Assembly: GCA_038200305.1 (NCBI GenBank)
Contig: JBBPYD010000021.1
Coordinates: forward strand, 1 to 22,444
DNA length: 22,444 nt
Reading direction: 5' to 3'
Source: JANXXV01 sp038200305
GTDB taxonomy: Bacteria; Acidobacteriota; Terriglobia; Bryobacterales; Bryobacteraceae
In this document: one piece after another, positions 1 through 8,818 of the stretch
Layout of the letters: each line of letters begins with the position of its first letter
How positions within the stretch are numbered: position 1 is the stretch's first letter
Made by a program: the position numbers and the translations under genes
Notes under the pieces: generated by a model
Seen by the model: the letters and a program-made list of their open reading frames with translations, nothing else
Told to the model about the DNA's origin: nothing
The model's database searches: none

Positions 1-9
1 CGATGGGTG

Positions 10-3000
10 TTAGAAATCGTAGCGAAGAGCCATCTGAATGGTCCGGAATGAGCTTCCGCCAGATTGCGTGCCGAGGGTCTGGCTGAATTTCCCGAACGTC
101 GCGGTGTTGTTGATGTTGAGATTTGCCGTAGCGAAACCGAAGTTCGGATGATTGAATAGATTGTAAGCTTCGGCACGGAAGGAAACAGATTGCCGTTCCG
201 TGATGGAAAACTTCTTCACCAGTGACATGTCGGTTTCGTAGAAGCCGGTATTGCGGAAGACATTGCGGCCGGAATTTCCAAGCTCGCCGGCGCCAGGGTA
301 GGTGAACTGCGCCACTTGGTCCGGCGTAAAGAAGAATACGCCGTTGCCCCTTCGATCCACACTTCCGATGTTACGATCTGTGCCGCCGAAGACGGCGTAG
401 GTGCCTGCAGCGGGGACGCCACTTACGGCCGTCGTTAAGCGCTGGGAAAAGACGGAGAAGGGTTGCCCCGATTGGGCGATTTGTAACAGGCCGATGGACC
501 ATCCGCCGATTGCTGTATCCAGAATTCTTGGGATATCTGGGCCGAAACGCTTGCCATGGCCAAAGGGAATTGCGTAAATAGCCGTTGCATTGAACGAGTG
601 AGGGCGGTCGAAGTCACTACGCGCTTTGTTGAGGGAGAGATTGAAATTATCAATCGGTGTGGTAAATCCATTACCTTCCGCCGAAATGTTATCGATGCTC
701 TTGCTCCAGGTGTAATTTGCCGACCATTGCAAGTCGCCAGCGTTCCGGCGAAGGCTCACCTGAAGAGAGTCGTAGTAGGACCGCCCGTTGTTAGTGCCCA
801 CGATTACCTGATTAAACTGCGGATAGTTGCGCAGGTAGTTGGCCGGAATTCCAGCGTTAGCGTAGCGAGTGTACTGATTGCGATCCACGGTGTTCGCAAT
901 GGTGCCAACCAGTCCCCGGCTGAAGTTGGTTGCGCCAAGGGAGGAAATAGCTAGCTGCGGAGTGCCATACAATTTTACGAACACATTGTTGGGGGACACC
1001 GCGGCACTAGAATTGTTCTGGAATGCTTGAATTTCCTTGAAGGCGTTCAGGAAGTCACCATAGATCTTGGGCTGATTCACGTCCTGATCCATGTAGAGTT
1101 TAACTCCCCGGTTCCCGACGTAGCCTACCTGAAGGACCGTACTTCGCATCAGTTCCCGTTGGATGTTCAGAGCGTAGCTTTGCACGTAACCGGTCCTGAG
1201 ATTCGGGTTCGCGAGAACCAGACTAGTGGAGCGCGTGGCAGGGAGGGTCAGGATCGGAGCGGTCGGTTGCGCCGGCAATGGATACTTATCGTTGAGCCGG
1301 ACATCCGTGCCGTTCTGGTTGGGGAACACTGGGACAGCCTGCGAAAAACCAGGAGTATTCGCATCGACGAGATTGAACGCCGCGCCGATTGTACGATCGT
1401 AGAAGATACCCCAGTTGCCGCGGATCGCCATCTTCCCTTCCCCCGTCGGATCGTAGGCGAATCCGAAGCGCGGAGCGAAATTGTTCTTGTCCTTGTTGTA
1501 CAAAGATCCGCCTGGAACGATGGTCAGGTTGGTGGATGTTCCGGCAGTACTAACAGCAGCCGCCTGGTCGATAGAACCTTGTAAACCATCGCGCTCGAAC
1601 GGAACACCGAAGTATTCATAGCGCAGGCCCAGGTTTAGCGTGAGCTTCCGGTTGACGCGCCAATCGTCCTCGAAGAAGTATCCGCTTTCGTGAAGGATAA
1701 AGTTCCGGACGCGGGGCGCTCCCGCAGGCTGAAACTGCTTTAGGTTGCTGTAGAACGTTTGCGTGACGGTATCGATGCGGCCGAGGACGTCGTTGTAGAG
1801 CGACTCGAATGTGCTGCGGTCCGCCGCCGACAATCCCGCGGGTCCTATGTTTGCCGGAACGTTGTTCCCATTGGCCACCGCGCTGGTGAGGTTCGGGTAC
1901 ACGCCCGCATAGTTATACCCATACTGCGTTGTAAACCGCACGTTCACGCCGGCTTTGAAAGTGTGGTTATTTTTGACCTTGGTGATGGTATCGGTGATGT
2001 CGTTCACAGGCGAGTTGCGGCCCTGCGTGAACCCGGAGTATGGAATATCGGTGAACAGGTTCGTGATGTACGTGGGGCCATTGAGACGATTTGGACGCAA
2101 GAAAGCGACGCTCGCGCTTTGGTGTCCAATTACGAACTCGTTGATCAGCGTCGGACTGATGGTCCAATTGGAACCGGTCGAAAAGCCCCAGCGATGTCCG
2201 CCCTGCGTTCCCTGGGGTTGCCCTGGGAATGTCGCATCCGCGTTATTCAGATTGTCGGTAGAGGAAGTGCGGAACCAGCTCCAGCGTAGAAACAGCACGT
2301 GATTGCTGGTCAGGTGGTGATCTCCCCGGATGGTGAACTGGTCGTTAATGGATGAAACCGGGTTGTTGAAGCGGAAACCCGTGGAGTTCAGGCCGTCCCC
2401 AACATCGGAATTGTTCGATGCCGGATAGAGGGCGAACAGCTTCGCCACGGCGGGATCGACGCCAATGCCTCGCGGATCCGCCTTTGCGAAATCGTAAGAT
2501 TGAACGACGCCGTTCTGACGATACTTAAAGATTCCGAGTCTGGCCGAATCCGTCGGAATCGTACGGTTCCGGATCACCTCTTGCGCCGTGCGCTGGCCCT
2601 GAAAGTTGCCGAAGATGAACGTCTTATTGTGAATGATCGGCCCGCCAAACGATGCGCCGTAGATGTTCTGGATGAATTTGGGCACCGTGCCACCCGACTG
2701 GTTGTTGAAGAAGTCGTTTGCGTTCAGGTCCGTGTTGCGGAGAAAGTCGTAAGCGTTGCCGTGGTATTGGTTGGTGCCGGAGCGCGTGATCATCTCCACC
2801 TGTGCGCCGGCGCTTCTACCGTATTCGGCTTTTCCACCCTCGGTCACTACCCGGAATTCCCCGACAGAATCGCTATTGGTAGCGGTCTGCGACAGACCGA
2901 GCCGGGGGACCAGGGAATCATTTACATCAATGCCGTCCAGCTTGGCATTGTTGCTGCCCTGCCGCAATCCGTTGACGTGAGAGAAGCTGGAATCCTGGCC

Positions 3001-3501
3001 GGCGCGGACGTCAATCTGGACGCCGGGTTGGAAAATGGCGAGGGTGAGGGGGTTGCGGGCCAACTGTGGAAGCGTATCAATGTCGCGCATCATCACGGAG
3101 CTGGAGATCTGGGAATCCGTGGTTTGCACCGTCAATGCGCTGGCTTCTACCGCGACGCTCTCAGTGGTCTGTCCGACTTCCAGCTTCACGATCTGCGACA
3201 CTGTCGCGGCGACCGATAGCTCAACATTGTTAACGACAGTCTGGCGGAAACCGGTAGCCTCCACGGTGAGGTTATATAGTCCGGGCTGAAGCGCGGGAAA
3301 TACAAAGCCGCCTGCTGCATCCGCAGTAGTTTCAGCGTGGGCCTGGGTTTTCGCGTTGACCACTGCCACTTTCGCGCCGGGGACAACTGCACCGGTTTGA
3401 TCCTGCACCGTGCCGTCCAGACGAGCGTTGGTGGTTTGAGCGAAACTGGACGCAGCCAATAACGCGGACACAAAAATACCAGCAATACTTCTAGAATTCA
3501 T
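10..3501 (-). CDS. Oar-like TonB-dependent outer-membrane receptor with carboxypeptidase-regulatory-like N-terminal domain
   Basis: A 1163-residue outer-membrane beta-barrel protein that probably binds or imports a large substrate; the substrate cannot be told from sequence. Residues 1-22 are a signal peptide ending SFAQ. Residues about 24-105 form a carboxypeptidase-regulatory-like beta-sandwich (ARLDGTVQDQTGAVVPGAKV, then GLYNLTVEATGFRQ). A plug-like region follows (about 110-240, with NGLRQGSNNAKLDGIDVND), then a long barrel with many aromatic strand ends such as LNLGLRYEYFG. The protein ends in MALRYDF; a terminal Phe is typical of outer-membrane barrels. The start is supported by AGAGGGG seven bases upstream of the ATG. 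Length and order match the Oar/CarboxypepD_reg family that is greatly expanded in Acidobacteriota. No SusD-like partner is adjacent. The reading frame is intact. Confidence 0.9.
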   Translation of the reverse strand: MNSRSIAGIFVSALLAASSFAQTTNARLDGTVQDQTGAVVPGAKVAVVNAKTQAHAETTADAAGGFVFPALQPGLYNLTVEATGFRQTVVNNVELSVAATVSQIVKLEVGQTTESVAVEASALTVQTTDSQISSSVMMRDIDTLPQLARNPLTLAIFQPGVQIDVRAGQDSSFSHVNGLRQGSNNAKLDGIDVNDSLVPRLGLSQTATNSDSVGEFRVVTEGGKAEYGRSAGAQVEMITRSGTNQYHGNAYDFLRNTDLNANDFFNNQSGGTVPKFIQNIYGASFGGPIIHNKTFIFGNFQGQRTAQEVIRNRTIPTDSARLGIFKYRQNGVVQSYDFAKADPRGIGVDPAVAKLFALYPASNNSDVGDGLNSTGFRFNNPVSSINDQFTIRGDHHLTSNHVLFLRWSWFRTSSTDNLNNADATFPGQPQGTQGGHRWGFSTGSNWTISPTLINEFVIGHQSASVAFLRPNRLNGPTYITNLFTDIPYSGFTQGRNSPVNDITDTITKVKNNHTFKAGVNVRFTTQYGYNYAGVYPNLTSAVANGNNVPANIGPAGLSAADRSTFESLYNDVLGRIDTVTQTFYSNLKQFQPAGAPRVRNFILHESGYFFEDDWRVNRKLTLNLGLRYEYFGVPFERDGLQGSIDQAAAVSTAGTSTNLTIVPGGSLYNKDKNNFAPRFGFAYDPTGEGKMAIRGNWGIFYDRTIGAAFNLVDANTPGFSQAVPVFPNQNGTDVRLNDKYPLPAQPTAPILTLPATRSTSLVLANPNLRTGYVQSYALNIQRELMRSTVLQVGYVGNRGVKLYMDQDVNQPKIYGDFLNAFKEIQAFQNNSSAAVSPNNVFVKLYGTPQLAISSLGATNFSRGLVGTIANTVDRNQYTRYANAGIPANYLRNYPQFNQVIVGTNNGRSYYDSLQVSLRRNAGDLQWSANYTWSKSIDNISAEGNGFTTPIDNFNLSLNKARSDFDRPHSFNATAIYAIPFGHGKRFGPDIPRILDTAIGGWSIGLLQIAQSGQPFSVFSQRLTTAVSGVPAAGTYAVFGGTDRNIGSVDRRGNGVFFFTPDQVAQFTYPGAGELGNSGRNVFRNTGFYETDMSLVKKFSITERQSVSFRAEAYNLFNHPNFGFATANLNINNTATFGKFSQTLGTQSGGSSFRTIQMALRYDF

Positions 3502-3603
3502 TGCCTTTCCCCTCTTTCAGCAGACCAATGAACCCTTGCGGGTCTGGACTTTGATAGTAGGAACAAGATAGCAGATTTACGATCGCAACGTGTCCAATAA
3601 AAT

Positions 3604-3632
3604 ATGTTAAGTCTGACGGGCGATATTTTCAA
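3604..3632 (-). promoter_or_regulatory. Candidate sigma-70 promoter for the outer-membrane receptor gene
   Basis: On the minus strand a -35-like TTGAAA (3627-3632) is separated by exactly 17 bases from a -10-like TAACAT (3604-3609), about 100 bases upstream of the receptor ATG. The -10 matches the consensus at only four of six positions, so this is a candidate only. The same 161-base divergent interval must also hold the promoter of the PD40 gene, for which I see no clear boxes. Confidence 0.3.
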
Positions 3633-3662
3633 GATATACGGACCGGTAGTAAGATCGAAGAC

Positions 3663-4565
3663 ATGTTGCGAAGAGAAGTGCTTATCCTGTTCGCGTGCCT
3701 TCCATCGCCGGCGCAGCGCGCGAAAGTAACGAGCCACATCACCATCATGGAGGCGAGCGGTAAAGGAGAGAAGGTTCTATACTCCACGCCCAAGCTGTTC
3801 GAGGCGCCGAACTGGTCGCCTGATGGGAAGTATCTGCTGCTGAATTCCGAAGGCAAATTGTGGAAGCTGGCGCTCTCCGGCGGCGATCCGCAGCCTGTGG
3901 AGAGCGGTGCGGTGGACCGGATTAACAACGACCACGGCATTTCTCCGGATGGAAAATGGTTCGCGATTTCGGCCGGCGATATCTACGTGCTGCCCGCTAA
4001 AGGCGGCACGCCACGGCAGATCACCAACGCCAAGCCGAGCTATTTTCATGGCTGGTCGCCGGACGGCAAGACGCTGGCCTACTGCGCGAAGCGTGACGGC
4101 AATTTCGACCTGTATGGGATTCCGGTAAACGGCGGTGAGGAGATCCGTTTGACGTCGCACGCCGGCTATGACGATGGTCCGGACTATTCGCTGGATGGCA
4201 AGTGGATCTACTTTAACTCGGACCGGTCAGGCAGTTGGGATATCTGGCGCATCCCGGCGGACGGGGCCGGGAACGGCGATCGTAAGGCCGAGCGCGTGAC
4301 GAGCGATGAAATGGAGGACTGGTTCCCGCATCCATCCCCGGACGGAAAATGGCTGGTGTTCCTGTCGTTCGAGCGGGAGACACAAGGGCATCCGGCGAAT
4401 AAGAACGTGCTGATCCGGAGGATCCCGATGCCGGGCACGCGGCTTAAGGATGTAAAGCCGGCGGAGATCAAGAGGCTATTTGGCGGACAGGGAACGATGA
4501 ACGTGAACTCATGGTCGCCCGATGGGAAGCGATTCGCTTTTGTCACTTATGAGTTGCAGAAATAG
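3663..4565 (+). CDS. PD40 / TolB-like six-bladed beta-propeller protein
   Basis: A 300-residue protein made almost entirely of PD40 (WD40-like, TolB-type) repeats. Six copies of the core W/x-S-P/L-D-G-K begin near residues 51, 93, 131, 175, 223 and 284, which is enough for a complete six-bladed propeller. The N-terminus (MLRREVLILFACLPSPAQ) looks like a short signal peptide, so the protein is probably periplasmic. There is no hydrolase domain: unlike S9 peptidases it ends after the propeller. TolB-type propellers usually act as protein-binding scaffolds; the partner here is unknown. It is divergent from the receptor gene and followed by a degraded interval. Confidence 0.75.
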   Translation: MLRREVLILFACLPSPAQRAKVTSHITIMEASGKGEKVLYSTPKLFEAPNWSPDGKYLLLNSEGKLWKLALSGGDPQPVESGAVDRINNDHGISPDGKWFAISAGDIYVLPAKGGTPRQITNAKPSYFHGWSPDGKTLAYCAKRDGNFDLYGIPVNGGEEIRLTSHAGYDDGPDYSLDGKWIYFNSDRSGSWDIWRIPADGAGNGDRKAERVTSDEMEDWFPHPSPDGKWLVFLSFERETQGHPANKNVLIRRIPMPGTRLKDVKPAEIKRLFGGQGTMNVNSWSPDGKRFAFVTYELQK

Positions 4566-4654
4566 GTCCGCTCTTTGAGGTCTATGACGAACTGCTGCAG
4601 CTCGGGCTCAATCTGGGGAGCGACGTGAAGGTGTGCCCGCGCCAGACTTCGGTT
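4565..4654 (+). pseudogene. Possible remnant of a DUF5655-like gene
   Basis: Immediately after the PD40 stop, another frame reads GPLFEVYDELLQLGLNLGSD followed by VKVCPRQTSV. This resembles, from memory, the segment of DUF5655-type proteins that reads roughly LFD-LL-LGLSLG-DVKVCP-KT. No start codon, no upstream portion and no recognisable continuation are present, so if the resemblance is real it is a fragment. Otherwise this 135-base interval is simply the spacer before the peroxiredoxin gene. Confidence 0.25.
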
Positions 4655-4700
4655 ACGGGATCTGAATCGGTAAGGAGCGGCATTAAGATACCCTGCTTAG

Positions 4701-5145
4701 ATGCTCTCGTGGTTGTTTTCAAAGCCTCTCCCGGTAGGGGCTGTGGCGCCGGATTTCACGCTGGCCGATCAGGATGGGAAGCCTGTCACGTTATCCGGGC
4801 TGCGCGGCAAAAACGTGGTGCTCGTGTTTTATCCCGCTGACGAGACGACGGTATGCCGGCGGCAACTGTGTGAGTTTCGGGACCGGGTGGAACTGGCTCG
4901 CACCAGACAGGCTGCTGCTTGGGGTGAATCCGGGGAACGCGCGAAGTCATGCGAATTTCCGGAACCGGGAGGAGTTGCCGTTTCCGTTACTGGTGGATGC
5001 GGGACAAAGAGTAGCCTCTTTGTATCACGCGAACGGCCTTGCGGTGAAGCGAACGGTTTACCTTGTTGGAAAGGACGGAGTAATCCGGTTCGCAAAGAGA
5101 GGTAAGCCGGATCCGCAAGAGGTATTAGAAACGGCTGACACTTAG
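4701..5145 (+). pseudogene. PrxQ/BCP-type peroxiredoxin, split by a frameshift
   Basis: Would encode a thiol peroxidase of about 148 residues that reduces hydroperoxides. The first frame gives VGAVAPDFTLADQDGKPVTL, then FYPADETTVC and RRQLCEFRD: the peroxidatic motif P-x3-T-x2-C with Cys52 and a resolving Cys57 five residues later, the PrxQ arrangement. After RTRQAAAW the match leaves that frame and resumes in the +1 frame as GVNPGNARSHANFR, PFPLLVDAGQRVASLYHANG, KRTVYLVGKDGVIRFAKRGK, ending at TAG 5143-5145. The break lies between about 4885 and 4924; a run of four G at 4921-4924 is a likely site. Thirty-seven bases separate FRD from GVNPG, one more than 12 codons or two fewer than 13. Both catalytic cysteines are upstream of the break, but the thioredoxin-fold core is lost. 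It may be a real pseudogene or a sequence error. Confidence 0.85.
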
Positions 5146-5213
5146 CTCAAAACACCGCTGCATTTCCGGCAACTCTTGTTCACAATCACGGCGGAAGGGC
5201 CGATAACTCTAAT

Positions 5214-5224
5214 GAGGAATTGTG
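5214..5224 (+). promoter_or_regulatory. Ribosome binding site deciding a GTG start
   Basis: GAGG at 5214-5217 lies four bases before GTG 5222-5224. It supports a non-ATG start for the histidine kinase; the next in-frame ATG codons are inside the first membrane helices. Confidence 0.55.
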
Positions 5225-6601
5225 ATCGAGGCTCTTCAGAGACTCAAGCAGGATATTCGGAATTGGCCGGTAGTGTTCCCCATTCTGGCGGTGGCGATGG
5301 TGTGTGTCATCGTGGTTCTCAACGTTGGCATTCACCTATCGCCTCCTTATCAAATGGCTGGAATGCTTGTGATGGCGATGTTGGTGGGCGGTCTTGCCGT
5401 GATGGCTCGCAGGCTGAATGCATCGCAGCAGATAGCAAACCGGGCGGTGAAGGTTAAGGCCAGCTTTCTCACAAATATGAGTCATGAGATCCGGACGCCG
5501 ATGAATGGCGTAATGGGGATGACTAGTCTCCTATTCACAACAGACCTCACCAAGGAACAAAGGGAATACGCGGAGGCGGCGCAAAGCTCGGCGGAATCGC
5601 TGTTGGAGATGCTGAATAACATCCTGGATTATTCGCGAATGGACCAGGGCAAGGTGCAGATCGAGCAAGACGATTTTGATCTCCACGGATTACTGGAGGA
5701 TGTGGCCGAGCACTACGCGCCGCGTGCCGCGAGCAAGCATCTGGAGATCGCATGGACCATTGATTTGGATACTCCGCATATCGTAAATGGCGATCCGGTA
5801 AGGCTTCGGCAGGTGCTGAATAACCTGATAAGCAATGCGATCAAGTTCACGGACCGGGGTGAGGTGGTGTTGTCGGTAAAGGTTGTCTCGGAAGAGGCAA
5901 ACGGAGTGGTGCTGCAAATCGAGGTTACCGATACGGGCGTTGGCATTCCGGAAGAGGATCGTCCGAAACTGTTTCGCTCGTTTGCGCAGCTTGAGAATAC
6001 GGAGAGCCGCCCGCAGGCGGGCGCGGGATTGGGTCTTGCGATTTGCAAGCAGATTGTCGCGGGCAATGGCGGATATATCGACTACCATAGCGTGCCAGGG
6101 CAAGGATCGTCCTTCTGGATTGTTATGCGGTTTGGCCGTACTGCTTACGAGCTGCCAAGCTCACCCCCAGATGCCGAGGCGTTTGGCCGGGAAGTGTTGA
6201 TTGTGTCCAAATCGCGAGCGGTGCGGAGAATGATTCGGGATCATTGCCGTACTATGCAGATGAAGACACAAGAGGCGAGCAGCGGGATCTGCGCTATTGA
6301 ATCGCTTCGCGATGCAGCCAGGCGCGGGACACCGGTCGATTTGATCGTTGCAGACGCGCAGATACAGGATCTAAGAGGCATGACCGGCGCCGATCGTGCC
6401 GGGGCGAAGATGATTCTGCTAACTGCGCGATCCGGTTCCGGCATTCAAGAAAACTGGCCGGAAGCCGATATGGCGGCGGACGCGATCCTAGTTAAGCCCG
6501 TGCGGCAGTCCAGTTTCTCGCATGCTGTGAGAGCGGCGTTGAGTCAGCCTGATGTGGATCGCTGTCAGGTGCAAGAAGCCGAACGGCAATCCCGGATTTA
6601 G
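5222..6601 (+). CDS. Membrane hybrid histidine kinase with degenerate C-terminal receiver
   Basis: A 459-residue sensor kinase. Two membrane helices (about 17-38 and 44-62) are joined by a very short loop, so there is no sizeable periplasmic sensor domain. HisKA follows with the H-box SFLTNMSHEIRTPMNG, His88 being the predicted phosphorylation site. The HATPase_c domain has the N-box RLRQVLNNLISNAIKFT (193-210), the G1 box TDTGVGI (Asp237) and the G2 box AGAGLGLAIC. From about 324 a receiver-like domain begins VLIVSKSRAVRR: the usual acidic pair after the first strand is replaced by SKS, while the phospho-acceptor-like Asp378 (LIVADAQ), the Thr401 (LLTA) and Lys425 (LVKP) positions remain. 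Mg-dependent phosphotransfer to this receiver is therefore doubtful. No response regulator gene is adjacent. Starts at GTG. Confidence 0.9.
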   Translation: MIEALQRLKQDIRNWPVVFPILAVAMVCVIVVLNVGIHLSPPYQMAGMLVMAMLVGGLAVMARRLNASQQIANRAVKVKASFLTNMSHEIRTPMNGVMGMTSLLFTTDLTKEQREYAEAAQSSAESLLEMLNNILDYSRMDQGKVQIEQDDFDLHGLLEDVAEHYAPRAASKHLEIAWTIDLDTPHIVNGDPVRLRQVLNNLISNAIKFTDRGEVVLSVKVVSEEANGVVLQIEVTDTGVGIPEEDRPKLFRSFAQLENTESRPQAGAGLGLAICKQIVAGNGGYIDYHSVPGQGSSFWIVMRFGRTAYELPSSPPDAEAFGREVLIVSKSRAVRRMIRDHCRTMQMKTQEASSGICAIESLRDAARRGTPVDLIVADAQIQDLRGMTGADRAGAKMILLTARSGSGIQENWPEADMAADAILVKPVRQSSFSHAVRAALSQPDVDRCQVQEAERQSRI

Positions 6602-6629
6602 ACGGCGCTGCTCTGGGGCGATTTCAATG

Positions 6630-6646
6630 TTGGTTCGTTGAACCAA
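6630..6646. promoter_or_regulatory. Perfect 7-bp inverted repeat upstream of the S9 peptidase operon
   Basis: TTGGTTC and GAACCAA flank a 3-base GTT, 24 bases before the peptidase ATG. A -10-like TATCAT follows at 6649-6654 without a convincing -35. The repeat could be an operator or a small hairpin in the leader; I cannot distinguish these. Confidence 0.3.
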
Positions 6647-6669
6647 GCTATCATTGTTTCATCGTCTCC

Positions 6670-8818
6670 ATGAAAGTTTTTCACGCGTTATTCTGGTGCG
6701 CACTCACTGCAGCCGCACAGAATCTCACTATTGAACAGATGTTCCAACGGCCTCTGTTGTGGGGCACTTCTCCCGATGAGGTCACGTGGGCGAAGAAGGG
6801 CCACACGCTGGTATTTCTGTGGAATGCCGAAGGGCGCAGGTTCCGGGATCTATACGCATACTCGCCCGATGAGCAGAAATTGGCGCGCCTCACAGATCTG
6901 GAGAAGCAGACGGATGAGTTGAATCTCACCGAAGAGGAGAAGGACGGCCGGCTGAAGACGTACCTGCTGCCGCAAGCGGGGCTAGCAAGTTTCGATGTCT
7001 CGCAAGATGGCCGTAGAGTCGCATTCTCCTACAAGGGCGATCTCTATCTGGTGAATACGGACGGCAAGAGTGAGCCGTTGCGTCTTACCAGGACAAAGAT
7101 GCCCGAGACCGCTCCGCAATTTTCTCCGGATGGCGCCAAACTGGCGTCGGTGCGCGGCGGGCAAATCATTGTGCAGGATCTGACCAATGGCCAGATCTGG
7201 CAGGCGACCAATGTGGAAGGCACAACTCTTGAGCAGTATCGCTGGTCGCCGGACGGGAAAAGTTTCGTGTGCTTGACGCACAAGGGGGCCAGGCAGGTGC
7301 CTCTGGCGAATTTTTCCGGACGCTTCGTAGCCACGAAAAATATTCCGAGGACCATCGCAGGCGATGAACCGGGCGATTTCGGGATATTTCTGGTGCTGGC
7401 GCAAGGCGGTACACCCCAGGTAATCGAGATCGGCCGTCCGGCCGGGAAAGGCTTCGTGAGCATGCCGGAATGGTCGCCCGATTCCAAGAGACTGCTGACG
7501 CTGTTTACCGCGCCGGACTGGAAGAAGAAGCAAGTGATGGTAGTGGACGCGCACACGCTCAAGGCGAAAGTGGCTGCTGAGGAAACGGACGGCCGCTGGG
7601 TGGATTATGGATTCGCCGGTTGGTCTCCGGATTCGGCGGCGGTGTTCTTTACGAGCGAGAAAGACGGGTGGGCGCATCTTTATACGATGGCGGCCGACGG
7701 AGGCGGAGAGCCGAAACAACTCACCCACGGCGACTGGGAAATTCATCATGAGACATTTGCCGAGGCGCCGCAGTGGGTGGGTGACTGGATCTACTTCGGC
7801 TCGACCGAAGGGGACCCGGCGCAGCGGCAGACCTACAAAATTCGGCCAGACGGCTCCAGCAAAGAGAAGCTGTCGCATCCCGAGGGATTGAACATCGCTC
7901 TCGTGTCTGGAGATGGCCGGCAAATCGCCTGGAAGCTGGCCGATGCGAAGAACCCTCTGGACCTGTGGGTGAATGAGAAACGGGTGACGCAGTCACCGCG
8001 TCCAGATTTCTACAAGCAGAAGTGGCCGGAAATTCAGTACGTCCGTTATCCTTCGCGCGGCGATAAGAAGCCGGTTGCCGCACGCGTGATGCTGCCGCCA
8101 AATTATCGAATGGGTGACCGTTCACAGAAGAAAAGGCCGGCCGTGGTGTACATACACGGCGCTGGATATGCCACCAGTGTGCTGAAGCAGTGGGGCAGCT
8201 ACCAGGACTTCCGGTATGCATACAATACATTTTTGGCAAGCACAAGGATACGTGATTCTGGAAATGGACTATCGCGGCAGCACCGGCTATGGGCGGGACT
8301 GGCGCAGCGGCGTTTATCTGCACATGGGCGGGCCGGATCTGGACGACGTGCTGGGAGGTGTCGATTATCTGCGTTCGCTTGGAAACATCGACATGGACAA
8401 GATCGGGATTTGGGGCGTCAGCTACGGTGGTTTTATGACGGACATGGCGATGTTCCTTTCACCCGGTACGTTCCGCGCGGGGGCGGCCTGGTCCGCGGTG
8501 AACGATTGGGAGAACTACAACGCCGGCTACACGGCGCAGCGGCTGAACACGCCGCAATCGGATCCGGAGGCTTACCGGCGGAGTTCGCCGATCCATTTCT
8601 CAAACAATTTGCGGGATCACCTGCTGATTGTGCATGGCATGGTGGACGACAATGTTCTGTTTCAGGACGCCGTGCAACTGACTGAAAAACTGATCCATGA
8701 GGGCAAGGACTTTTCGCATATCTTCTATCCACAGGAGAATCACGGATTCGTTCGCGATGAGACCTGGATTGATGCGCTGCGCCGGACCACCGAGTGGTTC
8801 GACCGGTATTTGCGATGA
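6670..8818 (+). pseudogene. Secreted S9-family peptidase (DPP-IV/acylaminoacyl-peptidase type), split by a frameshift
   Basis: Would encode a serine peptidase of about 715 residues that cleaves short peptides in the periplasm. The first frame has a signal peptide (MKVFHALFWCALTAAAQ), then a PD40-type propeller (FSPDGAKLAS, WSPDGKSFVC, WSPDSKRLLT, WSPDSAAVFF), then the start of the hydrolase fold (PAVVYIHGAGYATSVLKQWG). The match breaks after QDFRYAYNTFLA and continues in the +1 frame as AQGYVILEMDYRGSTGYGR. The catalytic domain follows: Ser at 8420-8422 in GVSYGG, Asp at 8645-8647 in HGMVDDNV and His at 8741-8743 in ENHGF. One surplus base between 8230 and 8240 explains it: dropping one T of the five-T run (8230-8234) or one A at 8238-8239 restores the frame. 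The stop overlaps the thiE start (ATGA). All triad residues lie downstream of the break. Confidence 0.9.

Noticed and set aside
556..3219. Several 110-240-codon open frames on the plus strand opposite the outer-membrane receptor
   Set aside because: The receptor reading frame is continuous and family-like throughout; the opposite frames have no motifs, signal peptides or ribosome binding sites.
6982..7923. 313-codon open frame opposite the S9 peptidase
   Set aside because: Antisense to the conserved propeller repeats; no family resemblance and a His/Arg-rich composition typical of shadow frames.
8230..8240. Programmed ribosomal frameshift in the S9 peptidase
   Set aside because: There is a short T-run but no classic slippery heptamer, internal Shine-Dalgarno or downstream hairpin that I can see; S9 peptidases are not known to use recoding.
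8794..8814. Seven-residue N-terminal extension of ThiE
   Set aside because: It overlaps peptidase coding sequence; the ATGA overlap at 8815 is the usual coupled start and gives a normal ThiE N-terminus.
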